DNA from: CAYUNA01 sp047629355
GTDB taxonomy: Bacteria > Bacteroidota > Bacteroidia > Chitinophagales > Saprospiraceae
Direction of reading: 5' to 3'
Assembly (NCBI GenBank): GCA_047629355.1
Contig: JBLHWU010000079.1
Coordinates: forward strand, 1 to 25,872
Length of the DNA stretch: 25,872 nucleotides
In this document: positions 7,114 through 14,153 of the stretch, piece after piece
How positions within the stretch are numbered: position 1 is the first letter of the stretch
How the letters are laid out: every line of letters begins with the position of its first letter
The notes under the pieces: model-generated
What the model saw: the letters and a program-made list of their open reading frames with translations, nothing else
Told to the model about the DNA's origin: nothing
Databases searched by the model: none
Position numbers and translations under genes: made by a program

Positions 7114-8358
7114 TTATTCCTCATCAAAATAAGGCGTATGCAAACTCTCATCTCCCGCATACCGACCAATAATATTCCGACCCAATTGATACATATGCAC
7201 TTCATCCGGCCCATCTGCCATCCGCAGCACCCGACCTGACATCCAGTAAGCTGCCAACGGCGTATCTTCCGTAAAACCCTTACCACCAAAGGCTTGCATC
7301 GCTCTATCGGTTACATCACAAACCATACTTGGCGCAACGATTTTTATCATCGCAATCAAATCTTTCGAGCCTTTGATACCTTTCCTGTCAATAGAATCCG
7401 CTGCCGAAAGCGTCAATAAACGTGCCTGCTCAATTTGGCAAGCAGACCGAGCCACATCCTGCCGAATGCTACTATAACTACCGACGGATTTACCAAAAGT
7501 TTCGCGTTCCGACACTCGTTTGCACATATATTCCAAGGCTCGCGTTGCTTTGCCAACCAAGCGCATACAGTGATGAATCCGACCGGGTCCAAGGCGACCT
7601 TGCGCAATTGCAAAACCCTTGCCTTCGCCCATAATTAGGTTCTCCACTGGCACCCGAACATCCTTTAATTCCACTTCACAATGTCCAACTGGCGAATCGT
7701 AATAACCAAAAACTGGTAGCGGACGAATGATTTTAAAACCTGGGGTATCCACGGGCACAATAATCATACTTTGCTGTGAATGCGACGAGGCTTCAGGGTC
7801 AGTTTTACCCATCACAATCGTTACTTTACAGTTGGGGTGCATCATATTTGACGACCACCATTTACGACCATTAATCACATATTCGTCACCATCTCGAACA
7901 ATAGAAGTACTGATATTTCGAGCATCTGAAGAGGCAACCGCTGGCTCTGTCATCAGAAATGCCGACCGAATTTTACCTGCCAACAGCGGCTTTAACCATT
8001 TTTCCTTATGCGCATCGCTACCAAATTTTGCGAATACTTCCATATTTCCCGTATCTGGTGCATTGCAATTGAAAATCTCAGAAGCCCATTCCACTTTGCC
8101 CATTTCTTGCGCCAAAGGAGCGTATTCCAAATTAGTCAAACCCGGACTCCAATCTCCATAATCTTCTGGCAAAAATAAATTCCACAATCCTTCTGCTTTT
8201 GCTAAAGCTTTTAAGCGTTCCATTTCTGGAAATAGCTTCCAAGGGTTGGCGTGATTCCATTCTCGTTCTGCTTTTTCTAATGGATAAATGTGCTTATCCA
8301 TAAACGCTTTTAGGCGACTTTGAAGGTCTAAAGACTTTTCTGTGAAGGCAAAATTCAT
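7114..8358 (-). CDS. Acyl-CoA dehydrogenase, ACAD10/ACAD11 type (LvaC-like)
   Basis: A 414-residue FAD enzyme. The sequence closely follows the dehydrogenase half of animal ACAD11 as I remember it: WNLFLPEDYG, NCNAPDTGNMEV, FLMTEPAVASSDA, YVINGRKWWSS, GEGKGFAIAQGRLGPGRIHH and, near the end, RVLRMADGPDEVH in place of the usual EGT-containing catalytic segment. In ACAD10/11 and in Pseudomonas LvaC this domain eliminates phosphate from 4-phosphoacyl-CoA to give an enoyl-CoA, working with an APH-type kinase; such a kinase is encoded at 23826-24890. The fold and subfamily are well supported; the 4-hydroxyacyl-CoA substrate is inferred. ATG at 8356-8358. It lies downstream of the TetR gene across a repeat-filled gap, so it may have its own promoter (a TAAATTTG box reads on the minus strand at 8451-8458). 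Confidence 0.93.
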   Translation of the reverse strand: MNFAFTEKSLDLQSRLKAFMDKHIYPLEKAEREWNHANPWKLFPEMERLKALAKAEGLWNLFLPEDYGDWSPGLTNLEYAPLAQEMGKVEWASEIFNCNAPDTGNMEVFAKFGSDAHKEKWLKPLLAGKIRSAFLMTEPAVASSDARNISTSIVRDGDEYVINGRKWWSSNMMHPNCKVTIVMGKTDPEASSHSQQSMIIVPVDTPGFKIIRPLPVFGYYDSPVGHCEVELKDVRVPVENLIMGEGKGFAIAQGRLGPGRIHHCMRLVGKATRALEYMCKRVSERETFGKSVGSYSSIRQDVARSACQIEQARLLTLSAADSIDRKGIKGSKDLIAMIKIVAPSMVCDVTDRAMQAFGGKGFTEDTPLAAYWMSGRVLRMADGPDEVHMYQLGRNIIGRYAGDESLHTPYFDEE

Positions 8359-8397
8359 AATAAATTGGTGTATTTGGTGTTTGATTCTCAGGATTAG

Positions 8398-8520
8398 TTA
8401 GTTCTAAAAGTAGCGGATACCTTTGGGGTATCTGCTACTTAAAAATGATACAAATTTAGAGGATTAGGTGGCAGATACCTTGGAGGTATCCGCTACCTAA
8501 GTTTTCAAAATTAGAACTAA
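8398..8520. repeat. Paired inverted-repeat element (two hairpins facing each other)
   Basis: Two hairpins built from the same 12-base word lie head to head. The first is 8410-8421 with 8427-8438 (GTAGCGGATACC/GGTATCTGCTAC). The second is 8466-8479 with 8485-8498 (GGCAGATACC/GGTATCCGCC-type arms). Outer arms TTAGTTCTAA (8398-8407) and TTAGAACTAA (8511-8520) close the whole. The word therefore occurs four times in about 90 bases. It separates the TetR and ACAD genes and would form a hairpin in the ACAD leader if transcription starts at the TAAATTTG box between the hairpins. Confidence 0.75.
8451..8458 (-). promoter_or_regulatory. Candidate -7 box for the ACAD10/11-type gene
   Basis: TAAATTTG on the minus strand fits TAnnTTTG and lies between the two hairpins of the 8398-8520 repeat, about 93 bases before the ATG. 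No clear -33 element is seen. Confidence 0.3.
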
Positions 8521-8545
8521 TTAATTATGCGAATCAACACACTTA

Positions 8546-9202
8546 TTAAAATTCAACTTTATTTTCTTCATATTCTGCAAATGGTTTTCCAAGGGAGCGA
8601 TAATATTCATTACCAAAATGTCGGATAAAAGAATCAATTCCGCGTTCGGTAAAATGCGGCAATAACAAGCTCCATAAAATTTTATCCCAATTGGTTTCTT
8701 CCGGATCACTTTGAAATTCTTTGGAAATGTACCAGTAAAACGAAATTGTCCAATAGCTGCGATTGATGTTGTGATAAATACCCGGAAAAGGCTCTGGTTT
8801 CATGTTGCCAACTTTAATAGAATAAGACATCATGGACATCATTTTATCAATACTGTCTTCGCGCATTCGCTGGATTTGGGATTTAACCAACGGATTTAAT
8901 AAGACTTGTTTATCAAAAAAAATGAAGCCATATTCTTTTTGCAATTGATGCAGTACTTTCATTTTTTTCAACAGACTTGACCAAGAAATTACCTGCGTTG
9001 CTTTCGCACTATTAATAGTATAGGTGATAAACATTTCTTCCACCAAAGCTGCTAATAAGGTCTCTTTATCTTTAAAATAATAAGTCAGATTCCCTCGGCT
9101 AATACCGATTTCTTTAGCTAAAGAATACAGCGTTGGCGCCCCAAATCCATGGGTATTGAAATAGGTTTTACTAACCGATAATATTTTTTCTCTGGTCGTC
9201 AA
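8546..9202 (-). CDS. TetR-family transcriptional regulator
   Basis: A 218-residue protein with the TetR helix-turn-helix at its N-terminus: TREKILSVSKTYFNTHGF, then YSLAKEIGISRGNLTYYFKDKETLLAALVE (about residues 22-51). The C-terminal ligand domain is not recognisable by eye. The start is a TTG (9200-9202); upstream the frame closes at a TAG with no ATG between, and the next internal Met falls after the DNA-binding domain, so TTG is the only sensible start. It is divergent from the 9288-9938 gene, and the shared gap has matching inverted arms (9223-9237, 9271-9285) that are its likely operator. It may control the acyl-CoA genes on either side, as FadR/PaaR-type TetR proteins do; the ligand is unknown. 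Confidence 0.9.
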   Translation of the reverse strand: MTTREKILSVSKTYFNTHGFGAPTLYSLAKEIGISRGNLTYYFKDKETLLAALVEEMFITYTINSAKATQVISWSSLLKKMKVLHQLQKEYGFIFFDKQVLLNPLVKSQIQRMREDSIDKMMSMMSYSIKVGNMKPEPFPGIYHNINRSYWTISFYWYISKEFQSDPEETNWDKILWSLLLPHFTERGIDSFIRHFGNEYYRSLGKPFAEYEENKVEF

Positions 9203-9222
9203 ATTGTCTATTTTTTTCTATT

Positions 9223-9285
9223 TTTTTGACAAATTTAAAAATATTTTAGTCAAAACTGCTAATTTTTATCTAAATTTGTCAAAAA
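9223..9285. promoter_or_regulatory. Divergent operator/promoter with perfect 15-bp inverted arms
   Basis: TTTTTGACAAATTTA at 9223-9237 is the exact reverse complement of TAAATTTGTCAAAAA at 9271-9285. Each arm holds a TAAATTTG -7-like box pointing at its own gene (minus strand 9230-9237 for tetR, plus strand 9271-9278 for the 9288 gene) next to a TGAC/GTCA half-site. A third GTCAAAA lies at 9249-9255. TetR binding here would block both promoters. The plus-strand box is so close to the ATG (9288) that its message would be almost leaderless. Confidence 0.6.
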
Positions 9286-9287
9286 GC

Positions 9288-9938
9288 ATGAAAAAATATT
9301 TGGAGGAGACGTATTTTATCAATTTTTCGGATGCTTCGATTCAGCAATTTTTAGAAAAGCACCTTGACGAAGAAAATACCGAAATGGAAAAGGTAAGCAA
9401 GCTGTATTACGCTATTCGTGACGGTTGGTGGTATCATCCATATCGGTTAAATTTCGAGAAATCTACTTGGCAAGCAAGTCATTTGATGCATCGAAAATAC
9501 GGACATTGTATAGATAAGTCGAATTTAATGATTGCTTGTTTGCGAGGAATAGGAATTCCTGCAAGACTGAATTTGGCGAAAGTTAAAAACCATATTGGAG
9601 TAGAGAAAATTATTGAAAAAATGGGAACGGATGAGTTGGTTCCACATGCGTTTGCGGAAGTTTATTTGAAGGAGAAATGGGTTAAAATGACACCTGTTTT
9701 TAACAAAGAATTGTGTCAAATGCTCAACGTTGAGCCACTGGAATTCGATGGTGAAAATGATTCTTTATTTCAATCGTTTGATAAAAAAGGCAATCAATTC
9801 ATGGAATATTTGGAATATTACGGTTCGTTTGAAGACTTGCCATTGGATTTTATTATTCAAAAAATGAGAGAACATTACCCCGAAGAACTGTTGTCCTCCG
9901 TTATGGAGAAACCTACGATTTTAAATGAAGGAAATTAG
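9288..9938 (+). CDS. Transglutaminase-like superfamily protein
   Basis: A 216-residue protein with the cysteine-protease-like fold of microbial transglutaminase homologues. I use the ATG at 9288 (MKKYLEETYF); the open frame upstream runs through the operator from a TTG and is AT-rich promoter sequence. YGHCIDKSNLMIACLRGIGI (about 71-90) carries the nucleophile Cys74. VPHAFAEVYLKEKWVKMTPVFN (about 118-139) carries His120. The third triad position, usually Asp in W..lDpT, is Thr135 here, as in a subgroup with TPxFN. The substrate is unknown. No signal peptide, so it is probably cytoplasmic. Its last 14 bases overlap the XdhC gene, so the two are translationally coupled. It is the first gene under the TetR-type operator. 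Confidence 0.82.
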   Translation: MKKYLEETYFINFSDASIQQFLEKHLDEENTEMEKVSKLYYAIRDGWWYHPYRLNFEKSTWQASHLMHRKYGHCIDKSNLMIACLRGIGIPARLNLAKVKNHIGVEKIIEKMGTDELVPHAFAEVYLKEKWVKMTPVFNKELCQMLNVEPLEFDGENDSLFQSFDKKGNQFMEYLEYYGSFEDLPLDFIIQKMREHYPEELLSSVMEKPTILNEGN

Positions 9939-11037
9939 AAATATCATCCAGACTTACGACCAAATGGACTGGTCAAAAAATCAAGTTGCCTTGGCAACGG
10001 TGGTCAATGTAGAAGAATCTGCTTATCGTCGAATTGGCGCGCGGATGCTGGTGCAGAGTTCTGGTGTTTGGACGGGCGGAATCAGTGGTGGTTGTCTCGA
10101 AGCGGATGCACTGAAACGGGCAAAAGTGGCGATTTTGAAAGACGAACCGTCGATTGTAGTTTATGATACTTTGGAGGAAGATGCACATCAAATTGGTGTT
10201 GGTTTGGGTTGTAATGGTCGAATTGAGGTGCTTTTTACGCCAATAAGTCAAGAGGATAAAAACAATCCAATCGAGCAATTGCGGTCGATTCAGCAGAAGC
10301 GAACGCCGACCGTTTTTTATCAAGTCATCGAGGCAAATAATTCTGAATATGCTTGTTTGGGACATTTTAGTATTGAAAATGAGCAAGTTGATTTTTGTAC
10401 AGAAATAGGAATTTCATCAGTAGATTTAATTGAAAAAACGGCAGTTGTTCAAGAGAAGCAAAAATCTAAAATTTTTGATTTTCAAACCAAATCAGGTGTC
10501 GTTTTACAAATATTAATTGAGTTTATTCGTCCAGAATTAAAGCTTATTTTAGTTGGTGATAATTACGACGTCAATGCGTTTGTTGGCATCGCAGATGAAA
10601 TGGGGTGGGAGGTCAATGTCGTTGGTTTGCAAAGGAAATTGGCGAAGTCCATTTTTAAAATCGCTAAAAAAATCGTGCATTATGACCAGGCGAAGGAATT
10701 AGAAATAGATGAATATACCGCGGTGATTTTGATGTCACATGATTTTAGGTGGGACAAAATGGTGTTGCCTGTTTTCCTAGAAAAAGCACCAATGTATATC
10801 GGTATGTTGGGGCCAAAAAAGCGGTTATTGAAAATGCAAAACGAATTGGAAAATACACATTCTAATCTCGATTTGTCAAATCTAAACTATTTATTTAGCC
10901 CCGTTGGTTTAGATATTGGTGCGGAAACACCTGAAGAAATTGCGCTGTCGATTGCGGCAGAAATTATCGCGAATTTTAGAGGTCGAAAGGGAGGGTTTTT
11001 AAAAAATAGAGTGGGGACAATTTACATTCGAGAATAA
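9925..11037 (+). CDS. XdhC/CoxI-family molybdenum-enzyme maturation factor
   Basis: A 370-residue protein with both halves of the family. The N-terminal XdhC domain has SAYRRIGARMLVQSSGVWTG, GGISGGCLEADAL and GVGLGCNGRIEVLF. A C-terminal Rossmann domain has LILVGDNYDVNAF, YIGMLGPKKR and SPVGLDIGAETPEEIALSIAAEI. XdhC binds molybdenum cofactor and delivers it, after sulfuration, to xanthine-dehydrogenase-type hydroxylases. No such hydroxylase gene is in the window, so its client is encoded elsewhere or the protein has another role. The ATG at 9925 overlaps the preceding gene by 14 bases. The gene is followed by an inverted repeat at 11060-11122. Confidence 0.9.
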   Translation: MKEIRNIIQTYDQMDWSKNQVALATVVNVEESAYRRIGARMLVQSSGVWTGGISGGCLEADALKRAKVAILKDEPSIVVYDTLEEDAHQIGVGLGCNGRIEVLFTPISQEDKNNPIEQLRSIQQKRTPTVFYQVIEANNSEYACLGHFSIENEQVDFCTEIGISSVDLIEKTAVVQEKQKSKIFDFQTKSGVVLQILIEFIRPELKLILVGDNYDVNAFVGIADEMGWEVNVVGLQRKLAKSIFKIAKKIVHYDQAKELEIDEYTAVILMSHDFRWDKMVLPVFLEKAPMYIGMLGPKKRLLKMQNELENTHSNLDLSNLNYLFSPVGLDIGAETPEEIALSIAAEIIANFRGRKGGFLKNRVGTIYIRE

Positions 11038-11049
11038 AGTTTGAGAGAT

Positions 11050-11137
11050 TGATATTCTATAAGTTCAATCTGATTTCAGAAGTTATTATAATAAGGGGAG
11101 TTTTGAAATCAGTTTGAACTTACTTACAATGATATTC
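11050..11137. repeat. Inverted repeat flanked by 8-bp direct repeats
   Basis: Positions 11060-11078 pair with 11104-11122 at 18 of 19 bases (arm AAGTTCAATCTGATTTCA), loop 25 bases. TGATATTC occurs on both sides (11050-11057, 11130-11137), as a target duplication would, but it is separated from the arms by 2 and 7 bases, so the mobile-element reading is only suggestive. It may also act as the transcript end of the xdhC-like gene. Confidence 0.55.
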
Positions 11138-11160
11138 GCGTTCTTTAATTCTTTTAAAGC

Positions 11161-12171
11161 ATGATTTATTTCTTAATTATTATAGGCATTCTGTTGGTTT
11201 TTGGAATTTGGTTTATCCGAAAGGATATCCTTTTGCCTGGCAACGTGGATGCTTTGATTGCTGAAATTAAGGCAGAAGGCATTCCAGAAATGATGCCCGG
11301 AGAGAAAGGATTTGTCAAAAATGGAGCGATTAACATTTGTTACGAAATTTTAGGAAAGTACTCTAAAAGCAAAGGAACTATTCTTCAACTCAACGGACAT
11401 AGCCAAACGATGTTGGGGTTTCCACCGAATTTCTACGAACCTTTGTTAAATGCTGATTATCAAATAATTAGAATAGATAATCGAGGTACGGGTGAGTCAG
11501 ATTGGATGAAATATTGGACGAGCAAAACAGCTTTCTCGCTCGAAGAGATGGCAACAGATGTGATTGCTGTCATGGATAAATTACAAATTGAAAAGGTGCA
11601 CATTATCGGTTACTCGATGGGTGGAATGATTGGGCAACGGTTAGCAATTAATTACCCAAATCGAATTTTATCCTTGACTTCAATAATGACCACCGGTTTT
11701 TACAATGACCCGAAATTAACTGGGCTTCCGGTGAGATTTGCTTTGAAATTTGGCTTAACCTTTTTGGTTTACGCTTTCAGAAGAAAAACGATAAACAATA
11801 GCGCGAAACTACATTTAGCCGTCAATCGAGTATTGAAAGGAAAGGGGTATAATTTTGATGATAAAATAGTTTTGCAAAAGGCGCTATATGAAATTACAGA
11901 GCGTAGAGGCTATAATGTAAAAGTGGAAAGACCGCATAGCAAAGCCATTCAATTGTCTGGTTCGAGATATGAGGAATTGAAAAAAATACAAGTACCGACT
12001 TTGGTCATTCATGGTACCGCCGACCCGCTGGTTTTGTTGGAACATGCGGAAAAATATGCGCCGATGATTCCAAAGGTAAAAACTTTTTTTATTGAAAATT
12101 TAGGACATCATTTTCCAAAATGTCATTCGGAAGAAATTGCTAATGCGATTTTGAGCCATCTTACTCATTAG
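11161..12171 (+). CDS. Membrane-anchored alpha/beta hydrolase
   Basis: A 336-residue hydrolase with one N-terminal membrane segment (about residues 2-19, MIYFLIIIGILLVFGIWF) and a typical alpha/beta-hydrolase body. The oxyanion region is LNGHSQT (about 77-83). RIDNRGTGESD lies at about 104-114. The nucleophile elbow is GYSMGG with Ser152. The acid Asp288 is in HGTADPL, and the base His is in LGHHF (about 316-317). It could cleave esters or lactones at the periplasmic or inner face of the membrane; the substrate cannot be read from the sequence. It stands alone, with an inverted repeat on one side and a MITE-like element on the other. Confidence 0.85.
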   Translation: MIYFLIIIGILLVFGIWFIRKDILLPGNVDALIAEIKAEGIPEMMPGEKGFVKNGAINICYEILGKYSKSKGTILQLNGHSQTMLGFPPNFYEPLLNADYQIIRIDNRGTGESDWMKYWTSKTAFSLEEMATDVIAVMDKLQIEKVHIIGYSMGGMIGQRLAINYPNRILSLTSIMTTGFYNDPKLTGLPVRFALKFGLTFLVYAFRRKTINNSAKLHLAVNRVLKGKGYNFDDKIVLQKALYEITERRGYNVKVERPHSKAIQLSGSRYEELKKIQVPTLVIHGTADPLVLLEHAEKYAPMIPKVKTFFIENLGHHFPKCHSEEIANAILSHLTH

Positions 12172-12183
12172 ACTAAAATGAAG

Positions 12184-12441
12184 GGTAGTGCCACAAATGT
12201 GCACTTTTACAGTTTAGGTGCTTTTGTTTATCGAAGGGATTTTTAAGGGATAAAAACGATTTTGCAAAAATCGTTTTTGTCCCTTAATACCCTTCCCGCA
12301 TTGCCGCAGGCAACGCGCACTGTGTTTTTTGCAGCGAGACAATCTTACGATTTTCTCGCTGCTCAAACTTAAAAGAACCTTCGTTTACACGGTAATAAGT
12401 CACTTTTTCGATAAATGGTGGTGCACATTTGTTACACTACC
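12184..12441. mobile_element. MITE-like element, 258 bp, with TIRs and 8-bp target duplication
   Basis: The ends 12184-12204 and 12421-12441 are inverted repeats matching at 19 of 21 bases (tips GGTAGTG and CACTACC, shared inner word CAAATGTGCAC). Directly outside both ends is the perfect 8-base direct repeat AAATGAAG (12176-12183 and 12442-12449), the mark of a transposition event. The element encodes no protein, so it would need a transposase elsewhere. Its middle holds copy B of the structured repeat. I cannot name the parent IS family from the tips alone. Confidence 0.78.
12236..12376. repeat. Structured repeat, copy B (three hairpins), inside the MITE-like element
   Basis: Stem 1 is 12245-12263 with 12267-12285 (19 bp, one G-T pair, loop GCA). 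Stem 2 is 12298-12303 with 12311-12316 (GCATTG/CAACGC, loop CCGCAGG). Stem 3 is 12331-12339 with 12354-12362 (GCAGCGAGA/TCTCGCTGC). Compared with copy A, several pairs change together (for example TGG/CCA to CGA/TCG in stem 1 and C-G to T-A pairs in stem 2), while the loops and the stretch between hairpins stay the same. Stem 3 is not kept in copy A. Confidence 0.75.
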
Positions 12442-12473
12442 AAATGAAGGAAACTTGATTTTAAAAAATAAAT

Positions 12474-13226
12474 ATGAAAATCTTACAAAATAAAATAGCT
12501 TTAGTCACTGGTGCAGCAGGTGGGATTGGTCGAGCAACAGCGGAAGTCTTGGCACACAAAGGCGCAAAAGTGATTGTTACGGACATCAATGAACCGAGTG
12601 GAAAAGAGACGGTTGAATTAATTCAGAAAGCGGGTGGAGAAGCTGTTTTTTATGCTTTAAACGTCGGAAATAAAGACGAAATTGATGCCGTAATGAGTAA
12701 AATAATAGAAACGGAAGGACGGCTTGATTTAGCGGTCAACAATGCTGGAATTGGCGGCGTGCTTACTCCTTTGCATGAAGTGAAAATGGAAGATTGGGAG
12801 CGAATGATTGCCATCAATTTGACAGGACAATTTCTTTGTCTCCAAGCCCAAATCAAAGCGATGTTGGCGACTGGCGGCGGGAGTATTGTGAATGTTTCTT
12901 CTCTGGCAGGTGTGAATGGCATTGCATACGGCGGTCCTTATTCTGCGGCTAAACATGGTTTGGTTGGTCTCACAAAAACCGCTGCCAAAGAATACGCCAA
13001 GATGAATATTCGCGTCAATGCAGTTTGTCCAGGATTTATAGAAACGCCTCTCTTAGATGGTGTTCCAGAAAAGGTGATTCAATTTACAGTTCAATACAAT
13101 ACGCCGATGAAACGCCTTGGAAAAGCCATCGAAGTCGGGCAATCTATCGCTTATTTATTGAGTGAAGAAGCTTCTTTTATTACAGGAACGACGCTGTATT
13201 TAGATGGTGGTTTGAAAGCAGGATAA
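12474..13226 (+). CDS. SDR-family NAD(P)-dependent oxidoreductase
   Basis: A 250-residue classical short-chain dehydrogenase. The cofactor motif is TGAAGGIG (12-19). DIN (37-39) after beta-2 has an acidic residue that favours NAD(H) over NADP(H). NNAG is at 89-92, the catalytic Ser in VSS (141-143), Tyr156 and Lys160 in PYSAAK, and CPGFIETPL follows. The C-terminus TGTTLYLDGGLKAG is typical of 3-hydroxyacyl or sugar/alcohol dehydrogenases of the glucose-1-dehydrogenase-like group. In this context it may oxidise or form a hydroxyacyl-CoA or a keto/hydroxy acid (LvaD in the levulinate pathway is also an SDR), but the substrate is inference. It is 32 bases beyond the MITE-like element and its duplication, which may therefore have changed its promoter. 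Confidence 0.88.
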   Translation: MKILQNKIALVTGAAGGIGRATAEVLAHKGAKVIVTDINEPSGKETVELIQKAGGEAVFYALNVGNKDEIDAVMSKIIETEGRLDLAVNNAGIGGVLTPLHEVKMEDWERMIAINLTGQFLCLQAQIKAMLATGGGSIVNVSSLAGVNGIAYGGPYSAAKHGLVGLTKTAAKEYAKMNIRVNAVCPGFIETPLLDGVPEKVIQFTVQYNTPMKRLGKAIEVGQSIAYLLSEEASFITGTTLYLDGGLKAG

Positions 13227-13292
13227 ACACTGGTATTGAGTACTGGATGTGACCTATTCACTCCAGCACCTACTACCTAAATATCAATTAAA
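13227..13292. repeat. Short imperfect inverted repeat containing GGTATTGAGTACTGG
   Basis: GGTATTGAGTACTGG (13232-13246) pairs at 11 of 15 bases with 13263-13277. A close relative of the same word (GGTATTGGGTACTGG) occurs at about 17594-17608, also directly after a stop codon, so it is a minor spacer repeat family. Confidence 0.45.
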
Positions 13293-14108
13293 ATGTACAA
13301 AATAGACCTTTTTAAAAACAAAATAGCTTTAGTAACCGGTGGTCGTTCAGGTATTGGCTACGCTATCGCAAAGCAATACCTCCAACTCGGCGCAACCGTG
13401 ATTATCGCTTCCCGAAAAGCAGAACTTTTGGTTATAGCGGCAAAAGAACTATCTGAATTCGGTACTTGCGACTACAAAGCTTGCGACATCCGAAAAACAG
13501 ACGAAATCAAAGCATTAGCCACGCATATCAAAGACAATCACGGTCGCCTTGATATTTTAGTCAACAACGCTGGCGGACAATTTCCTGCCCCTGCGGAATT
13601 GATAAGTGAAAATGGTTGGGCAGCGGTGGTTAATAATAATTTGAATGGTACATTTTATATGTCGCAGCGGATGGCAAAGGCGTTTTTTATTCCTCAAGAA
13701 GAAGGCGTAATTGTGAATATTATTGCCAATATATTTCGTGGATTTCCAGGGATGGCGCATACGGGTGCGGCGCGAGCAGGGGTAGAAAATTTGACCAAAA
13801 CACTGGGACAAGAATGGGCAGAATACAACATTCGCATGAATGCGATTGCGCCAGGTATTATTGAATCTTCTGGATTGGATACTTACCCCGACCAAATTAG
13901 AGCTTTCTTTGAGGAAGCTCGACAAGCGAATTTGATGGGCCGTTTTGGGACGGTGGAAGATGTGGCGAATTCTGCGATGTTTTTGACTTCGCCCTTATCC
14001 TCTTACATTAGTGGCACTACGCAATATGTGGATGGATTAGACCATTTGGCGGGGAATCGTATGGGGATGTATAGAACGATGAGAAATATGATAAAGGAAG
14101 CGGAATAA
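13293..14108 (+). CDS. PECR-like SDR (putative trans-2-enoyl-CoA reductase)
   Basis: A 271-residue SDR with TGGRSGIG (15-22), an Arg after beta-2 (ASRKAE, which favours NADPH) and NNAGGQF (91-97). The usual Ser-Tyr-Lys is missing: the Ser position falls in VNIIANIFRG, and where YxxxK should be it has TGAAR (Thr157, Arg161). The context FPGMAHTGAARAGVENLTKT strongly resembles peroxisomal trans-2-enoyl-CoA reductase (PECR), which has the same GAARAGV..LTK pattern and reduces C=C rather than C=O. A role in reducing an enoyl-CoA (or 2,4-dienoyl-CoA) is therefore likely. It sits 66 bases after the previous SDR and 45 bases before the beta-propeller gene, probably in one operon. Confidence 0.83.
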   Translation: MYKIDLFKNKIALVTGGRSGIGYAIAKQYLQLGATVIIASRKAELLVIAAKELSEFGTCDYKACDIRKTDEIKALATHIKDNHGRLDILVNNAGGQFPAPAELISENGWAAVVNNNLNGTFYMSQRMAKAFFIPQEEGVIVNIIANIFRGFPGMAHTGAARAGVENLTKTLGQEWAEYNIRMNAIAPGIIESSGLDTYPDQIRAFFEEARQANLMGRFGTVEDVANSAMFLTSPLSSYISGTTQYVDGLDHLAGNRMGMYRTMRNMIKEAE

Positions 14109-14153
14109 AACGTTTTATTTTTTACTTTACGCAGTCAATTAAAATAGTAGACA

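Noticed and set aside
9973..10386. Minus-strand open frame of 137 residues
   Set aside because: Antisense shadow of the xdhC-like gene, with composition typical of a reversed coding strand.
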